From: Acholeplasmatales bacterium
Lineage (GTDB): Bacteria > Bacillota_I > Bacilli_A > ML615J-28 > CAG-313
Reading direction: 5' to 3'
Length of the DNA stretch: 45,727 bases
NCBI GenBank assembly: GCA_003539625.1
Contig: DPOU01000019.1
Coordinates: 1 to 45,727 of the forward strand
Part shown: positions 25,978 to 34,926 of the stretch, piece after piece
Layout: each line of letters starts with the position of its first letter
Numbering within the stretch: position 1 is the first letter of the stretch
Translations under genes and position numbers: made by a program
The notes under the pieces: model-generated
What the model was told of the DNA's origin: nothing
Database searches by the model: none
The model's input: the letters and a program-made list of their open reading frames with translations, nothing else

Positions 25978-26039
25978 CAATACTAAAAATTACATTGACA
26001 TAATAAAATATCTTGAATAACATAAGAGGAGATATTAAT

Positions 26040-27014
26040 ATGTTGATGATTGTTACAAAACTTTTAGGTGGACTTGGTACTTTTTTATTAGCTTTTAAAC
26101 TATTAACCGAAAATATTGAAAAAATAGCTAGTGATAAATTAACAAAATTATTAAAGAAGACAACTAAAAATAGGATATTAGGTGTAATTGTTGGTACTAT
26201 AATTACTGCTTTACTACAAAGTTCTACTGCAACAACGGTTATGGTGGTTAGTTTTGTAAATGCAGGGGTACTTGATTTATTTCAAGCAACTTCAATAATA
26301 ATGGGGGCTAACATTGGTACAACCATAACTGCTCATATTGTGGCTTTAGATAGCGTTGATATTGGTAACTATTTAGCTACTTTTGTTGGGGTTGGAATGA
26401 TTTTAAATATGATATTTGAAAAGCCCAAAATAAAGAATTTAGGAATGGCTTTAGTAGGATTTGGCTTAATCTTTATTGCTTTATATCTAATGAAAGATGC
26501 GATGGTAAGTTTACAAGATGATTATCGCTTTGTTGAACTTTTAACCAAAATTAACAATCCTTTCATCCTATTAGTGCTTGGTGCATCAATCACAATTGCT
26601 TTACAAAGTTCAGCCGCTGTTACCACCATTTTAATTTCAATGATTGCATCAGGCATTACTATTGGTAATGGAGTATTACCTAATGCACCTCTATTTGTTA
26701 TCTTAGGTAGTAACATTGGTACTTGTCTAACCGCCATTGTATCATCAGCATCAGCTTCTGTTAATGCCAAAAGAGCCGGTCTTATTCATTTATTATTCAA
26801 TGTCTTTGGTAGTGTAATTTTTATGATTATTCTACTGATTTGGAAAAACTTTATCAACGACACACTTGGTAGAATGGTAAGTGATCCATCTAGCCAAATC
26901 GCTATTTTCCATACTTTATTTAATGTAATATCAACTTTAATTTTCTTACCATTTATCAGTCAATTTGTAAAGATTTCGACAATTTTAGTAAAAGATAAAG
27001 TAAATACTAAATAA
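26040..27014 (+). CDS. Na/Pi-cotransporter family membrane protein
   Basis: A 324-residue membrane protein of the PNaS (NptA/YjbB) family, importing or exporting phosphate with Na+. It shows the two inverted repeats of the family with paired motifs: ALLQSSTATT and ANIGTTITAHI in the first, ALQSSAAVTT and SNIGTCLTAI in the second. The C-terminal PhoU domain of longer members is missing, and I see no truncation scar. An in-frame TTG at 26013 is possible, but AAGAGGAG points to ATG 26040. A TTGACA at 25995-26000 lacks a convincing -10 partner at the right distance. Confidence 0.9.
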   Translation: MLMIVTKLLGGLGTFLLAFKLLTENIEKIASDKLTKLLKKTTKNRILGVIVGTIITALLQSSTATTVMVVSFVNAGVLDLFQATSIIMGANIGTTITAHIVALDSVDIGNYLATFVGVGMILNMIFEKPKIKNLGMALVGFGLIFIALYLMKDAMVSLQDDYRFVELLTKINNPFILLVLGASITIALQSSAAVTTILISMIASGITIGNGVLPNAPLFVILGSNIGTCLTAIVSSASASVNAKRAGLIHLLFNVFGSVIFMIILLIWKNFINDTLGRMVSDPSSQIAIFHTLFNVISTLIFLPFISQFVKISTILVKDKVNTK

Positions 27015-27047
27015 ATTAAAAATGAACCATAAATAAATAATAGATAA

Positions 27048-27088
27048 CAAAGATTCCTACTATTAACAAGTAGGAACCTTTGCATTTT
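27048..27088 (+). terminator. Terminator after the Na/Pi cotransporter gene
   Basis: CAAAG-A-TTCCTACT pairs with AGTAGGAA-C-CTTTG (one A-C mismatch) around seven bases, followed by CATTTT. Confidence 0.75.
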
Positions 27089-27107
27089 AGTACAATTATG
27101 GTATAAT
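27079..27107 (+). promoter_or_regulatory. Promoter of the phosphopantetheinyl transferase gene
   Basis: TTTGCA (27079-27084, overlapping the upstream terminator), 17 bases, TATAAT (27102-27107) with TGG extension. Confidence 0.65.
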
Positions 27108-27124
27108 ATTAGTGGAGGTAGACG

Positions 27125-27700
27125 ATGATAGAAATAAGATATGCCTTTATTGATAAAGTAGATAAACTTGATATTAACGTATTACCTACAGAAGTTATTG
27201 ATCATATAAATAGTATAAAAAATGAATCAAGAAGAAATCAATCGCTTGCTTGTTGGTCTTTATTAAATAAACTTGTATATAGTTACTATAATAAAAACCT
27301 ATGTGATGTACCATTTAGATATCAAGAAAATGGTAAACCGCTATTTGATGATTTTTTTGTTTCCCTTGCACATAGCCATAACATTGTTTGTTGTGCTCTA
27401 GCCTGCGAAGAAGTGGGAATTGATGTTGAAAGGGTGCGCATACTTGAGCATTTTGAGAACTTAGTTGATAAAATGTGTTATAATAAGGGTGAAATAAGTG
27501 TAAAAGAGTTTATTTCTTATTTTGTAAAAAAAGAAGCCAAAATAAAAAAAAGTGGTCAAAGATTAGGATTACAACGCAACAATCTTGATTTAGACACTGA
27601 AGATGTTGGCATAAAAGAAATTGTGAATAATAACTTTGAATACTATGAACTTGCTTATTACCCTAATAAAGAAGTAAATATAGAAGAAATGGAGATATAA
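27125..27700 (+). CDS. 4'-phosphopantetheinyl transferase, Sfp/AcpT-like
   Basis: A 191-residue enzyme transferring the phosphopantetheine arm of CoA to a carrier protein. Family motifs are all recognisable: GKPLFDDFFVSLAHSHNIVCCAL, VGIDVERV (the Mg2+-binding GIDVE) and FVKKEAKIKKSG (the W/FxxKEA motif). Lengths and order fit the Sfp superfamily, with the C-terminal part shortened and diverged. Its target here (fatty-acid carrier or another) is unknown; no synthase is in the window. GTGGAGGTAGACG precedes the ATG. It ends two bases before the DUF885 lipoprotein gene. Confidence 0.82.
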   Translation: MIEIRYAFIDKVDKLDINVLPTEVIDHINSIKNESRRNQSLACWSLLNKLVYSYYNKNLCDVPFRYQENGKPLFDDFFVSLAHSHNIVCCALACEEVGIDVERVRILEHFENLVDKMCYNKGEISVKEFISYFVKKEAKIKKSGQRLGLQRNNLDLDTEDVGIKEIVNNNFEYYELAYYPNKEVNIEEMEI

Positions 27701-27702
27701 TA

Positions 27703-29529
27703 ATGAAAAATATTAAAAGATTATTTGTTGTAATATCAATAGTACTATTAGCTTTCATTGGAACTAGTTGTGAAGAAAATTGTAGTTTTACCCCTAATCC
27801 GGGTGACTATGATCCTTCAACTTTTGATGATTTTGCCGATAATGTTTTTAAAATGCTAGTTGGTAATGATGAATTAACTTTGAATTATTACTTTGAAAAT
27901 CCTGAAAATTTTGGGTTATCTCATAATGAACCAAGTTTACCTACACCTAGTGTTACAAGTGGATACAGTGTATTACTTATCAATTATATATTAGGGAAAG
28001 TAAATGGCTATAAATATGAAGATCTAAATGATGATCAAAAAATGACGTATAACCTAATTATGAACATCATTGATAACGTAAATAGTAAAACATCAGAGAT
28101 GAGTTATCTTAGTAATAATTACCTAGGTTCTTACCTTGGTTATCAAGCTCAATTACCACTTTTATTATCAGAATATAAATTTAGAACTAAATTAGATGTT
28201 GATAATTATTTAAAATATTTAGATTTAGTACCTGAAACATTCCAAAAATACCTTGATTTTGAAGTTGAAAAGGCAGATCACGGTTATGGCATGAGTGATT
28301 TCGTTATTGATAAAGTTGTTCACCAATGTGAAGAGTTTATCAAAGAAGCCGGAACTGGTAACCACTTTATGATTACAACCGTAAATAAAAAAATTGATGA
28401 ATGTGATTTCTTAACCGATGAAGAAAAAGAAGCATATAAGAATGCTAATATCGAAAAAGTTAATGGCCCATTAATTAGCGGTTATAAACTTGTTCAAGAT
28501 GAGTTACCAAAATTAAAAGGTAGATCAACTAATGATATGGGACTTGCTTATTACTATGATTCAAAAGGTAACCCAATTGGTAAAACTTATTATGAATTAG
28601 ATTTCCAAGAAACTGTTGGTTACAAAATTAGTTTAGTAGACGCTGAAAAATATGTTGATGATTTATTAAAGTATTATGAACAAGAATTAGTTAAATATCG
28701 TAACCTCTATTTAACTAATGAAGAATTTAAAGCTAATTGTGATAGTTATCAATTAATGGATAAAACTCCGGAAGAACAACTTGCTTACTATCAAACAGTT
28801 ATTGGTAAATATTTTCCTAGCCTTAATTATCAACCAGAAATTGTAGTCAAATTTATTGATAAAGCAATGGAAGAACACTTTAGTCCAGCAGCCTATATGA
28901 CAAGTGCCATTGATAACTTAGAAAAAGAATACATTTATCTAAATGGCTCAAGTGTTTTAACCGATGGTGTTTATAAATATAATTATTTATATACAACTTT
29001 AGCTCATGAAGGTTTACCTGGCCATTTATATCAAAATGTGTATTTTAAGAGTACCGATGCTAATCCACTACGAAAAGTTTTAAAATCTTCAGGCTATAGT
29101 GAAGGTTGGGCAACTTATGCGGAGATATTCAGTTATGAATTCTTAAGAGGCGAATATATGGATGAATTCATTGACTACTTAATATTCCAAGATGAATATA
29201 CAGGCGCAATGTATTGTAGATTAGATATGGGAATTAACTATGATGGTTGGACGCTTGAAGAAGCAGGAGCTTTCATTAAAAAGTACGTCCCTCAAGTAAC
29301 AGATGAAGCAATTAAAGCAACTTATGAACAATTAATTGAAGTACCTAATAATATGCAAACATACTTCTTTACTTACTTCAAAATAAAAGATTTAAGAACT
29401 TATGTAATGAATCTAACTTCTAGCACAAGAGAAAACTTTGACTACATTACATTCCATAAATATATTCTTGATTGTGGTCCTGCTCCACTAAGATTTGTCG
29501 AAGAATATGTAAAATCAAAATATGAATAA
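27703..29529 (+). CDS. DUF885-family lipoprotein, probable metallopeptidase
   Basis: A 608-residue lipoprotein: signal peptide with lipobox IGTSC, acylated Cys23, so anchored on the outer face of the membrane. It belongs to DUF885. The zinc-type motif is HEGLPGH (His435, Glu436, His441) and SEGWATYAE follows about 30 residues later, supplying the third ligand in this family. A peptidase role is expected from the fold and motif but no substrate is known. ATGGAGAT precedes the start. It follows the phosphopantetheinyl transferase gene directly and shares its transcript. No clear terminator is seen after it. Confidence 0.85.
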   Translation: MKNIKRLFVVISIVLLAFIGTSCEENCSFTPNPGDYDPSTFDDFADNVFKMLVGNDELTLNYYFENPENFGLSHNEPSLPTPSVTSGYSVLLINYILGKVNGYKYEDLNDDQKMTYNLIMNIIDNVNSKTSEMSYLSNNYLGSYLGYQAQLPLLLSEYKFRTKLDVDNYLKYLDLVPETFQKYLDFEVEKADHGYGMSDFVIDKVVHQCEEFIKEAGTGNHFMITTVNKKIDECDFLTDEEKEAYKNANIEKVNGPLISGYKLVQDELPKLKGRSTNDMGLAYYYDSKGNPIGKTYYELDFQETVGYKISLVDAEKYVDDLLKYYEQELVKYRNLYLTNEEFKANCDSYQLMDKTPEEQLAYYQTVIGKYFPSLNYQPEIVVKFIDKAMEEHFSPAAYMTSAIDNLEKEYIYLNGSSVLTDGVYKYNYLYTTLAHEGLPGHLYQNVYFKSTDANPLRKVLKSSGYSEGWATYAEIFSYEFLRGEYMDEFIDYLIFQDEYTGAMYCRLDMGINYDGWTLEEAGAFIKKYVPQVTDEAIKATYEQLIEVPNNMQTYFFTYFKIKDLRTYVMNLTSSTRENFDYITFHKYILDCGPAPLRFVEEYVKSKYE

Positions 29530-29541
29530 AATACTAATGAC

Positions 29542-29570
29542 TTGCTAAAATAATAAAAATTTAGTATAAT
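29542..29570 (+). promoter_or_regulatory. Promoter of tig
   Basis: TTGCTA (29542-29547), 17 bases, TATAAT (29565-29570). Confidence 0.75.
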
Positions 29571-29613
29571 AATCAAGTAAAAAATATTATTAATAATTTT
29601 AAGGAGTATTAAA

Positions 29614-30945
29614 ATGAACGCAAATTTAGAACGTTTAAGTGAAAATTCTGTAAAACTTACAGTAGAAGTAAGTGCTGAAGAATTTGATAAGGCTTTAGAC
29701 TTAGCTTTTGAAAAAGTTGTAAAAGAAGTAAAGGCTGATGGTTTTAGACCTGGTAAAATGCCTAAAAATATCTTTATCCAAAGATTTGGTTGGGCATCAT
29801 TATATAATGAAGCAATTCAATATGCTTTTGAAGAAACATATCCTCTAGCATTACAACAAACTAAAGTATATCCAACTGCTGAACCAAAAGTAGACCTTGA
29901 TTTTGCTAGTTTAGAAAAAGGTAAGAGTTTCACTTACACTGCCGAAGTTGATGTATGGCCAGAAGTTCATCTTGGCGAATACAAAGGCTTAAAAGTAAAA
30001 CCTTTATCAACTAGAGTAACTAAAAAAGACGTTGAAGCTGAAATCAAACATATGCTTGAAAGTAAAGTTGAAAATGTTATTAAAGATGGACCAGCTGAAA
30101 ATGGTGACACAGTCGTAATCGATTTTGAAGGATTCGTTGATGGTGTTCCATTTGAAGGTGGAAAAGCTGAAAATTATCAATTAGAACTTGGTTCAAAAGC
30201 CTTTATCCCTGGTTTTGAAGATCAATTAATTGGGGCTAAATCAGAACAAGACGTTGAAGTAAATGTTACTTTCCCTAAAGACTATCATGCAAGTCTTGCC
30301 GGAAAAGCCGCATTATTTAAAGTAAAAGTACATGAAGTAAAAGGTAAAGAATATCCTGAACTTACTGATGAATTAGTAAAAGAATTAGAAATTGAAAATG
30401 TTAATACAGTAGAAGAATATCAAAACTATGTAAAAGAAGATTTAAAGAAACGCAAGAGCGTTGCGGCTGAAAATCATCTTGTTACAGGATTAGTTGATGC
30501 AGTTTGCAAAAACTCATATGCTGATTTCCCTGAATCACTAATCAAATCTGAAGTTGAACATCAAGTAAATAATGTTGAAATGCAAGCAAAACAATATGGT
30601 ATGCCTGTTGAAACGTTACTTCAATACAGTGGGGTTGCATCAATGGATGAATTCAAGAAATCTGCTGAAGAACATATTCGTAAATCATTCTTAGAAGAAT
30701 TAGTACTTGAAAAGATTATGGAACTTGAAAACATCGAAGCAAGCCAAGAAGAAATCGAAAAAGAATATCAAACTCTTGCTAATGTTTCTGAAAAAGACGA
30801 TGAAAAAGCTAAAAACGATAAAGTTAACGCTGTAAAGAAACAATACAAAGTTGGTCAAGTTGCATATAAAGTTAAAGCTGATAAAGTTATTGAAATCTTA
30901 AAAAAGAATGCAGTAACAAAAGAAGCTAAAGAAGAAACTAAATAA
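29614..30945 (+). CDS. tig: Trigger factor
   Basis: A 443-residue ribosome-associated chaperone and peptidyl-prolyl isomerase that meets nascent chains at the exit tunnel. The ribosome-binding signature is GFRPGKMPKNIFIQRFG (about 45-61). The FKBP-type domain spans about 160-245 (DTVVIDFEGFVDGVPFEGGKAENY, ..IPGFEDQLIG), followed by the long helical C-terminal chaperone domain ending in a charged Lys/Glu-rich tail. TTAAGGAG precedes the ATG. It opens a cluster with clpX and lon, a frequent bacterial grouping; clpP is not between tig and clpX here. Confidence 0.96.
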   Translation: MNANLERLSENSVKLTVEVSAEEFDKALDLAFEKVVKEVKADGFRPGKMPKNIFIQRFGWASLYNEAIQYAFEETYPLALQQTKVYPTAEPKVDLDFASLEKGKSFTYTAEVDVWPEVHLGEYKGLKVKPLSTRVTKKDVEAEIKHMLESKVENVIKDGPAENGDTVVIDFEGFVDGVPFEGGKAENYQLELGSKAFIPGFEDQLIGAKSEQDVEVNVTFPKDYHASLAGKAALFKVKVHEVKGKEYPELTDELVKELEIENVNTVEEYQNYVKEDLKKRKSVAAENHLVTGLVDAVCKNSYADFPESLIKSEVEHQVNNVEMQAKQYGMPVETLLQYSGVASMDEFKKSAEEHIRKSFLEELVLEKIMELENIEASQEEIEKEYQTLANVSEKDDEKAKNDKVNAVKKQYKVGQVAYKVKADKVIEILKKNAVTKEAKEETK

Positions 30946-30990
30946 TTTGTCGATTTTTCAAATTTAATATTAAACATAAAAAAGTAAAAT

Positions 30991-31013
30991 CGCTCCATAA
31001 TAATTATGGAGCG
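30991..31013. promoter_or_regulatory. Perfect 23-base dyad just before clpX
   Basis: CGCTCCATAAT (30991-31001) and ATTATGGAGCG (31003-31013) are exact complements around a single base. There is no T-run, so it is not a standard terminator. The only ribosome-site-like bases before clpX, GGAG at 31008-31011, lie in the second arm and would be hidden in an RNA hairpin. It could be a protein-binding operator or a translational control hairpin. Confidence 0.6.
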
Positions 31014-31025
31014 TGATTACTATAT

Positions 31026-32195
31026 ATGGGAAAAACTAAATATTGTTCGTTTTGTAATAGCGAAATTAACATTCACAATCTAGGAATAGAGGGCTTAAAT
31101 GCCTGTATTTGCTTTGATTGTTTAGAATTATATCATAACTTGGTTGAATTTGAAGAACAAGAAAGATCAAATAAACACTTACGCGAAAAGATTAGTTGTA
31201 AAGATTTAACCCCTAAAAAGATCTATAATGAACTTGACTTAGAAGTAATTGGTCAAGAACATGCTAAGAAAATATTATCAGTGGCACTGTATTCGCATTA
31301 TCTAAGAATAAAACACCCGGAAGCTAATCTAAATAAATCTAATATCTTAATGATTGGACCAACGGGAGTTGGTAAAACATTGCTTGCGAAAACCATGGCC
31401 AAAATCATCAATGTCCCAATAGCTATTTGTGATGCGACCGTTTATACCCAAGCGGGTTATGTCGGTGAAGATGTTGAAAATATCTTATTGCGACTAATTC
31501 AAAATGCGGATGGTGATATTAGACTTGCGGAAAAAGGGATTGTCTTTATTGATGAGTTTGATAAACTTGCTAGAAAAGGCGAAAATCCATCAATAACTAG
31601 AGATGTATCTGGTGAAGGTGTTCAAAATGCCTTGTTGAAGATTATCGAAGGTAATGTTGTAAATGTCCCACCACAAGGGGGAAGAAAACACCCATACCAA
31701 GAATGCTTACAAATCGATACCTCAAACATCTTGTTTATTTGTGCAGGAGCGTTTGATGGCCTTGATGGAAGAAAGAAATATAGTGTAGGGTTTGACTCTA
31801 AAATAGTTAATGAATCTGAATTAGATATTGAAAAAATTCGTAAATTTGGGATTATCCCTGAATTACTAGGTAGACTTCCGGTTATTGCTAAACTAAAAGA
31901 CTTAACCAAAGAAGAGTTAAAATTAATTTTAACTAAACCTAGTAATGCCATTACTAAACAATATCAACAACTATTTGCAACTAATAATGTTGAACTTTCC
32001 TTTATGGAAGATGCAATTGATTATATTGCGGAAGTAGCCATAAAAGAAAAAACGGGTGCAAGATCACTTCGAAAAATAATTGAAGATTTGATGCTTGATA
32101 CGATGTTTGAATTACCATTTAACGATGGAACTAAAAAAATTACTATACAAAAAGGACAAATAATTAAAGAAAAAAATCATTTAATAGATGCTTAA
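31026..32195 (+). CDS. clpX: ATP-dependent protease unfoldase ClpX
   Basis: A 389-residue AAA+ unfoldase that feeds substrates to ClpP. It has the N-terminal zinc-binding domain (Cys7, Cys10, Cys29, Cys32), Walker A GPTGVGKT (from residue 111), QAGYVGEDVEN pore-1 region, Walker B IVFIDEFDKLA, a YSVGFDS segment corresponding to the IGF ClpP-docking loop (Val for Ile), and the sensor-2 GARSLR. It is slightly shorter than typical ClpX (about 410-425). The ribosome site is poor and lies in a dyad. lon follows after 22 bases. clpP must be elsewhere. Confidence 0.94.
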   Translation: MGKTKYCSFCNSEINIHNLGIEGLNACICFDCLELYHNLVEFEEQERSNKHLREKISCKDLTPKKIYNELDLEVIGQEHAKKILSVALYSHYLRIKHPEANLNKSNILMIGPTGVGKTLLAKTMAKIINVPIAICDATVYTQAGYVGEDVENILLRLIQNADGDIRLAEKGIVFIDEFDKLARKGENPSITRDVSGEGVQNALLKIIEGNVVNVPPQGGRKHPYQECLQIDTSNILFICAGAFDGLDGRKKYSVGFDSKIVNESELDIEKIRKFGIIPELLGRLPVIAKLKDLTKEELKLILTKPSNAITKQYQQLFATNNVELSFMEDAIDYIAEVAIKEKTGARSLRKIIEDLMLDTMFELPFNDGTKKITIQKGQIIKEKNHLIDA

Positions 32196-32217
32196 ATAGT
32201 ATCAGAAAGGAGCCAAA

Positions 32218-34554
32218 ATGTTTAATCGTACTGATATTGTAGATGCTCAATTGCCAGGAGTTGTGGTAAGTGATATAGTACCACTACCAAGCAATGGATT
32301 AAGAGCAGATTTTGCTATCGATAGCGACATTAAGGCATTGAAAAATGCTGAACAATATAAAAATTATGTAGTATTATTAATTCCAAATTATAGTACCCGT
32401 AATAATAAAAACGAAGTAGTACTTTACTATAATGTAGGAATTGTGGCAAAAATCATTTTAAATATGACTAGTCCCAATGGTACAAGAAGAGTAAAATTCC
32501 AAACAATTGTACGTTGCAAGATTAATAGTATTGATAATACTAGTGGTAGTTGTTTAGTTGATTTTGTAACTTTACCATCGACTAGTTCAGATACTATGAA
32601 AAATGATGCAACCTATGATTTAATAAAGAAATTCTTAACTGAAAATAATATAGATAGTGTTCTTAAGAAAGATGGTATAAACATTAATAATACTGAACTT
32701 TCATATGATGAAATATCAGATATACTTGTACACAATCTTGATTTAAATCGTGACACTAAATTACGTTATTTATTAGAAGATAATGTTACTACTCGTTTAA
32801 CTTATTTATTAGAAGATCTATATAAAGAACAAATGTTCAAAGAATTAGAAATTAAAATTGATAATGAAGTAAAACGTAGTATTAATGAATCACAAAAAGA
32901 GTATTACCTTCGTGAAAAAATGAAGGCAATTCAAGAAGAACTTGGTGAAAAAGCTAAACGTGAAACTGAAATTGATGAAATCCGTAAAAAGATTAAAGAA
33001 GCAGGTATGCCAAAATCAATTGAAGAAAAAGCGATGACAGAATTAAATCGTTATGTTTCAATGCCAGGCAGTTCACCAGAATCTGGGGTTATTAGAAAAT
33101 ACCTTGATTTTATGATTGATTTACCTTGGAGTAAACAATCAGTTGATTCAGAAGATATTAATCTTGCGAAAGCGGAATTAGACCGAGAACATTATGGTTT
33201 AGATATGGTAAAAGAACGTATTTTAGAATATCTTGCCGTAAAAATTATGAGTCATAAAAATCCTCAAACAATTCTTTGTTTAGTAGGTCCTCCCGGAGTA
33301 GGTAAAACTTCACTTGCCAAAAGTATTGCGAAAGCTTTAAATAAATCATTTGTAAAACAAGCACTTGGTGGTGTCAAAGATGAATCTGAAATTAGAGGAC
33401 ATCGTCGTACATACCTTGGCGCATTACCAGGTCGTATATTACAAGGAATGGTTAAAGCAGGTACTAATAATCCCGTATTCTTATTAGATGAAATTGATAA
33501 GATGTCAAGTGATTATAAAGGCGATCCAACTAGCGCAATGTTGGAAGTATTAGATTCTGAACAAAACAAATACTTTAGTGATCACTATTTAGAAGAACCA
33601 TATGATTTATCAAATGTTTTCTTCATTGCCACCGCAAACTATCTAGACAATATTCCTGCCCCACTTAGAGATAGATTAGAAATTGTTGAAGTATCTAGTT
33701 ATACCGAATATGAAAAATTTGAAATTGCTAAACGCCATTTATTAAAGAAACAATTACTTAATAATGGTTTAGATGAAGCATACTTTAGTATAAGTGATCA
33801 AGCAATCTATCGTATAATTCAAGAATACACCCGTGAAGCAGGGGTTCGTGAATTAGAAAGAATGTTGGGTACTATTATTAGAAAAGCCATTAAGAATATT
33901 CTTATGAATCATGTTGAACGTGTAGATATTGATGTTGACAATTTAGAAGAATATCTTGGTAAACCAAAATATACTTACAATGCAAATGATGACTTAGATC
34001 AAGTTGGAGTTGTAACTGGTCTTGCCTACACACAATTTGGTGGTGACACTTTACAAGTTGAAGTAACCCACTATAAAGGTGATGGAAGACTCGTATTAAC
34101 TGGTAAACTTGGTGATGTCATGAAAGAATCAGCTCAAGCTGCCTTAAGTTATGTTAAATCAAATGCGGAAAAATTTGGCATTGATTGTGATGAATTCAAA
34201 AAATCTGATATTCATATTCATGTACCAGAAGGAGCTGTACCAAAAGATGGTCCATCAGCTGGTGTAACAATTGCAACTGGTATCATTTCAGCCTTTACTG
34301 GTCAAAAAGTTGACCATAACGTTGGTATGACAGGTGAAATCACTTTAAGGGGTAGAGTACTTCCAATTGGTGGTTTACGTGAAAAATCAATTGCGGCACA
34401 CCGAAGTGGATTAAAAACAATCTTAATACCAAAAGATAATGTTAAGGACTTAGAAGAGATCCCCGCAAGCGTTAAGAATAGCTTAAATATCATACCAGTA
34501 GAAACCGTTGATGATGTTGTTAACCATGCAATAATTGCTAAATTTACAAAATAA
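32218..34554 (+). CDS. lon: ATP-dependent protease Lon
   Basis: A 778-residue LonA-type cytoplasmic protease degrading misfolded and regulatory proteins. It has an N-terminal substrate domain, the AAA+ module with Walker A GPPGVGKTS (from residue 357) and Walker B VFLLDEIDKM, and a C-terminal protease domain with the Ser-Lys dyad: Ser680 in KDGPSAGVT and Lys723 in GGLREKSIAAHRSG, spaced 43 residues as in E. coli Lon. AGAAAGGAGCC precedes the ATG. It is co-transcribed with clpX. No CtsR or CIRCE operator was recognised upstream. Confidence 0.97.
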   Translation: MFNRTDIVDAQLPGVVVSDIVPLPSNGLRADFAIDSDIKALKNAEQYKNYVVLLIPNYSTRNNKNEVVLYYNVGIVAKIILNMTSPNGTRRVKFQTIVRCKINSIDNTSGSCLVDFVTLPSTSSDTMKNDATYDLIKKFLTENNIDSVLKKDGININNTELSYDEISDILVHNLDLNRDTKLRYLLEDNVTTRLTYLLEDLYKEQMFKELEIKIDNEVKRSINESQKEYYLREKMKAIQEELGEKAKRETEIDEIRKKIKEAGMPKSIEEKAMTELNRYVSMPGSSPESGVIRKYLDFMIDLPWSKQSVDSEDINLAKAELDREHYGLDMVKERILEYLAVKIMSHKNPQTILCLVGPPGVGKTSLAKSIAKALNKSFVKQALGGVKDESEIRGHRRTYLGALPGRILQGMVKAGTNNPVFLLDEIDKMSSDYKGDPTSAMLEVLDSEQNKYFSDHYLEEPYDLSNVFFIATANYLDNIPAPLRDRLEIVEVSSYTEYEKFEIAKRHLLKKQLLNNGLDEAYFSISDQAIYRIIQEYTREAGVRELERMLGTIIRKAIKNILMNHVERVDIDVDNLEEYLGKPKYTYNANDDLDQVGVVTGLAYTQFGGDTLQVEVTHYKGDGRLVLTGKLGDVMKESAQAALSYVKSNAEKFGIDCDEFKKSDIHIHVPEGAVPKDGPSAGVTIATGIISAFTGQKVDHNVGMTGEITLRGRVLPIGGLREKSIAAHRSGLKTILIPKDNVKDLEEIPASVKNSLNIIPVETVDDVVNHAIIAKFTK

Positions 34555-34586
34555 TTATTAAATTACTAGAAATATTTTTGAAAATG

Positions 34587-34595
34587 TGCTATAAT
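34587..34595 (+). promoter_or_regulatory. Extended -10 promoter of secG
   Basis: TGCTATAAT, a perfect TATAAT at 34590-34595 with TGn. No -35 hexamer at the right distance. Confidence 0.6.
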
Positions 34596-34648
34596 AAGTC
34601 AAGTAGTATTGAATATATAGAAAAATAACGTATAGGAGGCCACATATT

Positions 34649-34864
34649 ATGCAATGGTTCGATTATTTACTATTAGTTATATCTTTATTTTTGATTATGA
34701 TAATTGTTTTACAAACATCTAAAGAAAATGCTTCTAGTGCTTTTTCTGGTGAAAAATCATCTGTTCAAAAACAAAGGGGAGCTGAAAAAGTAATTAACAA
34801 TATAACAACAGTGCTTTCAATAGCTTTCTTTGTTGTAGCTATTTTAGCTGTTATATTAAGATAA
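34649..34864 (+). CDS. secG: Preprotein translocase subunit SecG
   Basis: A 71-residue inner-membrane subunit of the SecYEG export channel. Two helices (about 5-24 and 50-70) flank the loop with LQTSKENASSAFSG, which matches the family signature LLQ.gk..g.s.af.g. AGGAGGCC lies before the ATG. rnr and smpB follow, the common Firmicute order secG-rnr-smpB. Confidence 0.92.
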   Translation: MQWFDYLLLVISLFLIMIIVLQTSKENASSAFSGEKSSVQKQRGAEKVINNITTVLSIAFFVVAILAVILR

Positions 34865-34876
34865 TTAAAAAATAAG

Positions 34877-34905
34877 AGGGCTATTGTTTTTAATAGTCCT
34901 TTTTA
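34877..34905 (+). terminator. Terminator between secG and rnr
   Basis: AGGGCTATT pairs with AATAGTCCT (one G-U) and is followed by TTTTT. rnr starts 22 bases after it with no promoter visible, so it likely works as a partial attenuator. Confidence 0.75.
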
Positions 34906-34926
34906 TTTTCCAAAGGGGTGAGAAAA

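Noticed and set aside
25995..26023. TTGACA-based promoter for the Na/Pi cotransporter
   Set aside because: At 17 bases only TAACAT is found, and the implied start would run into the ribosome site.
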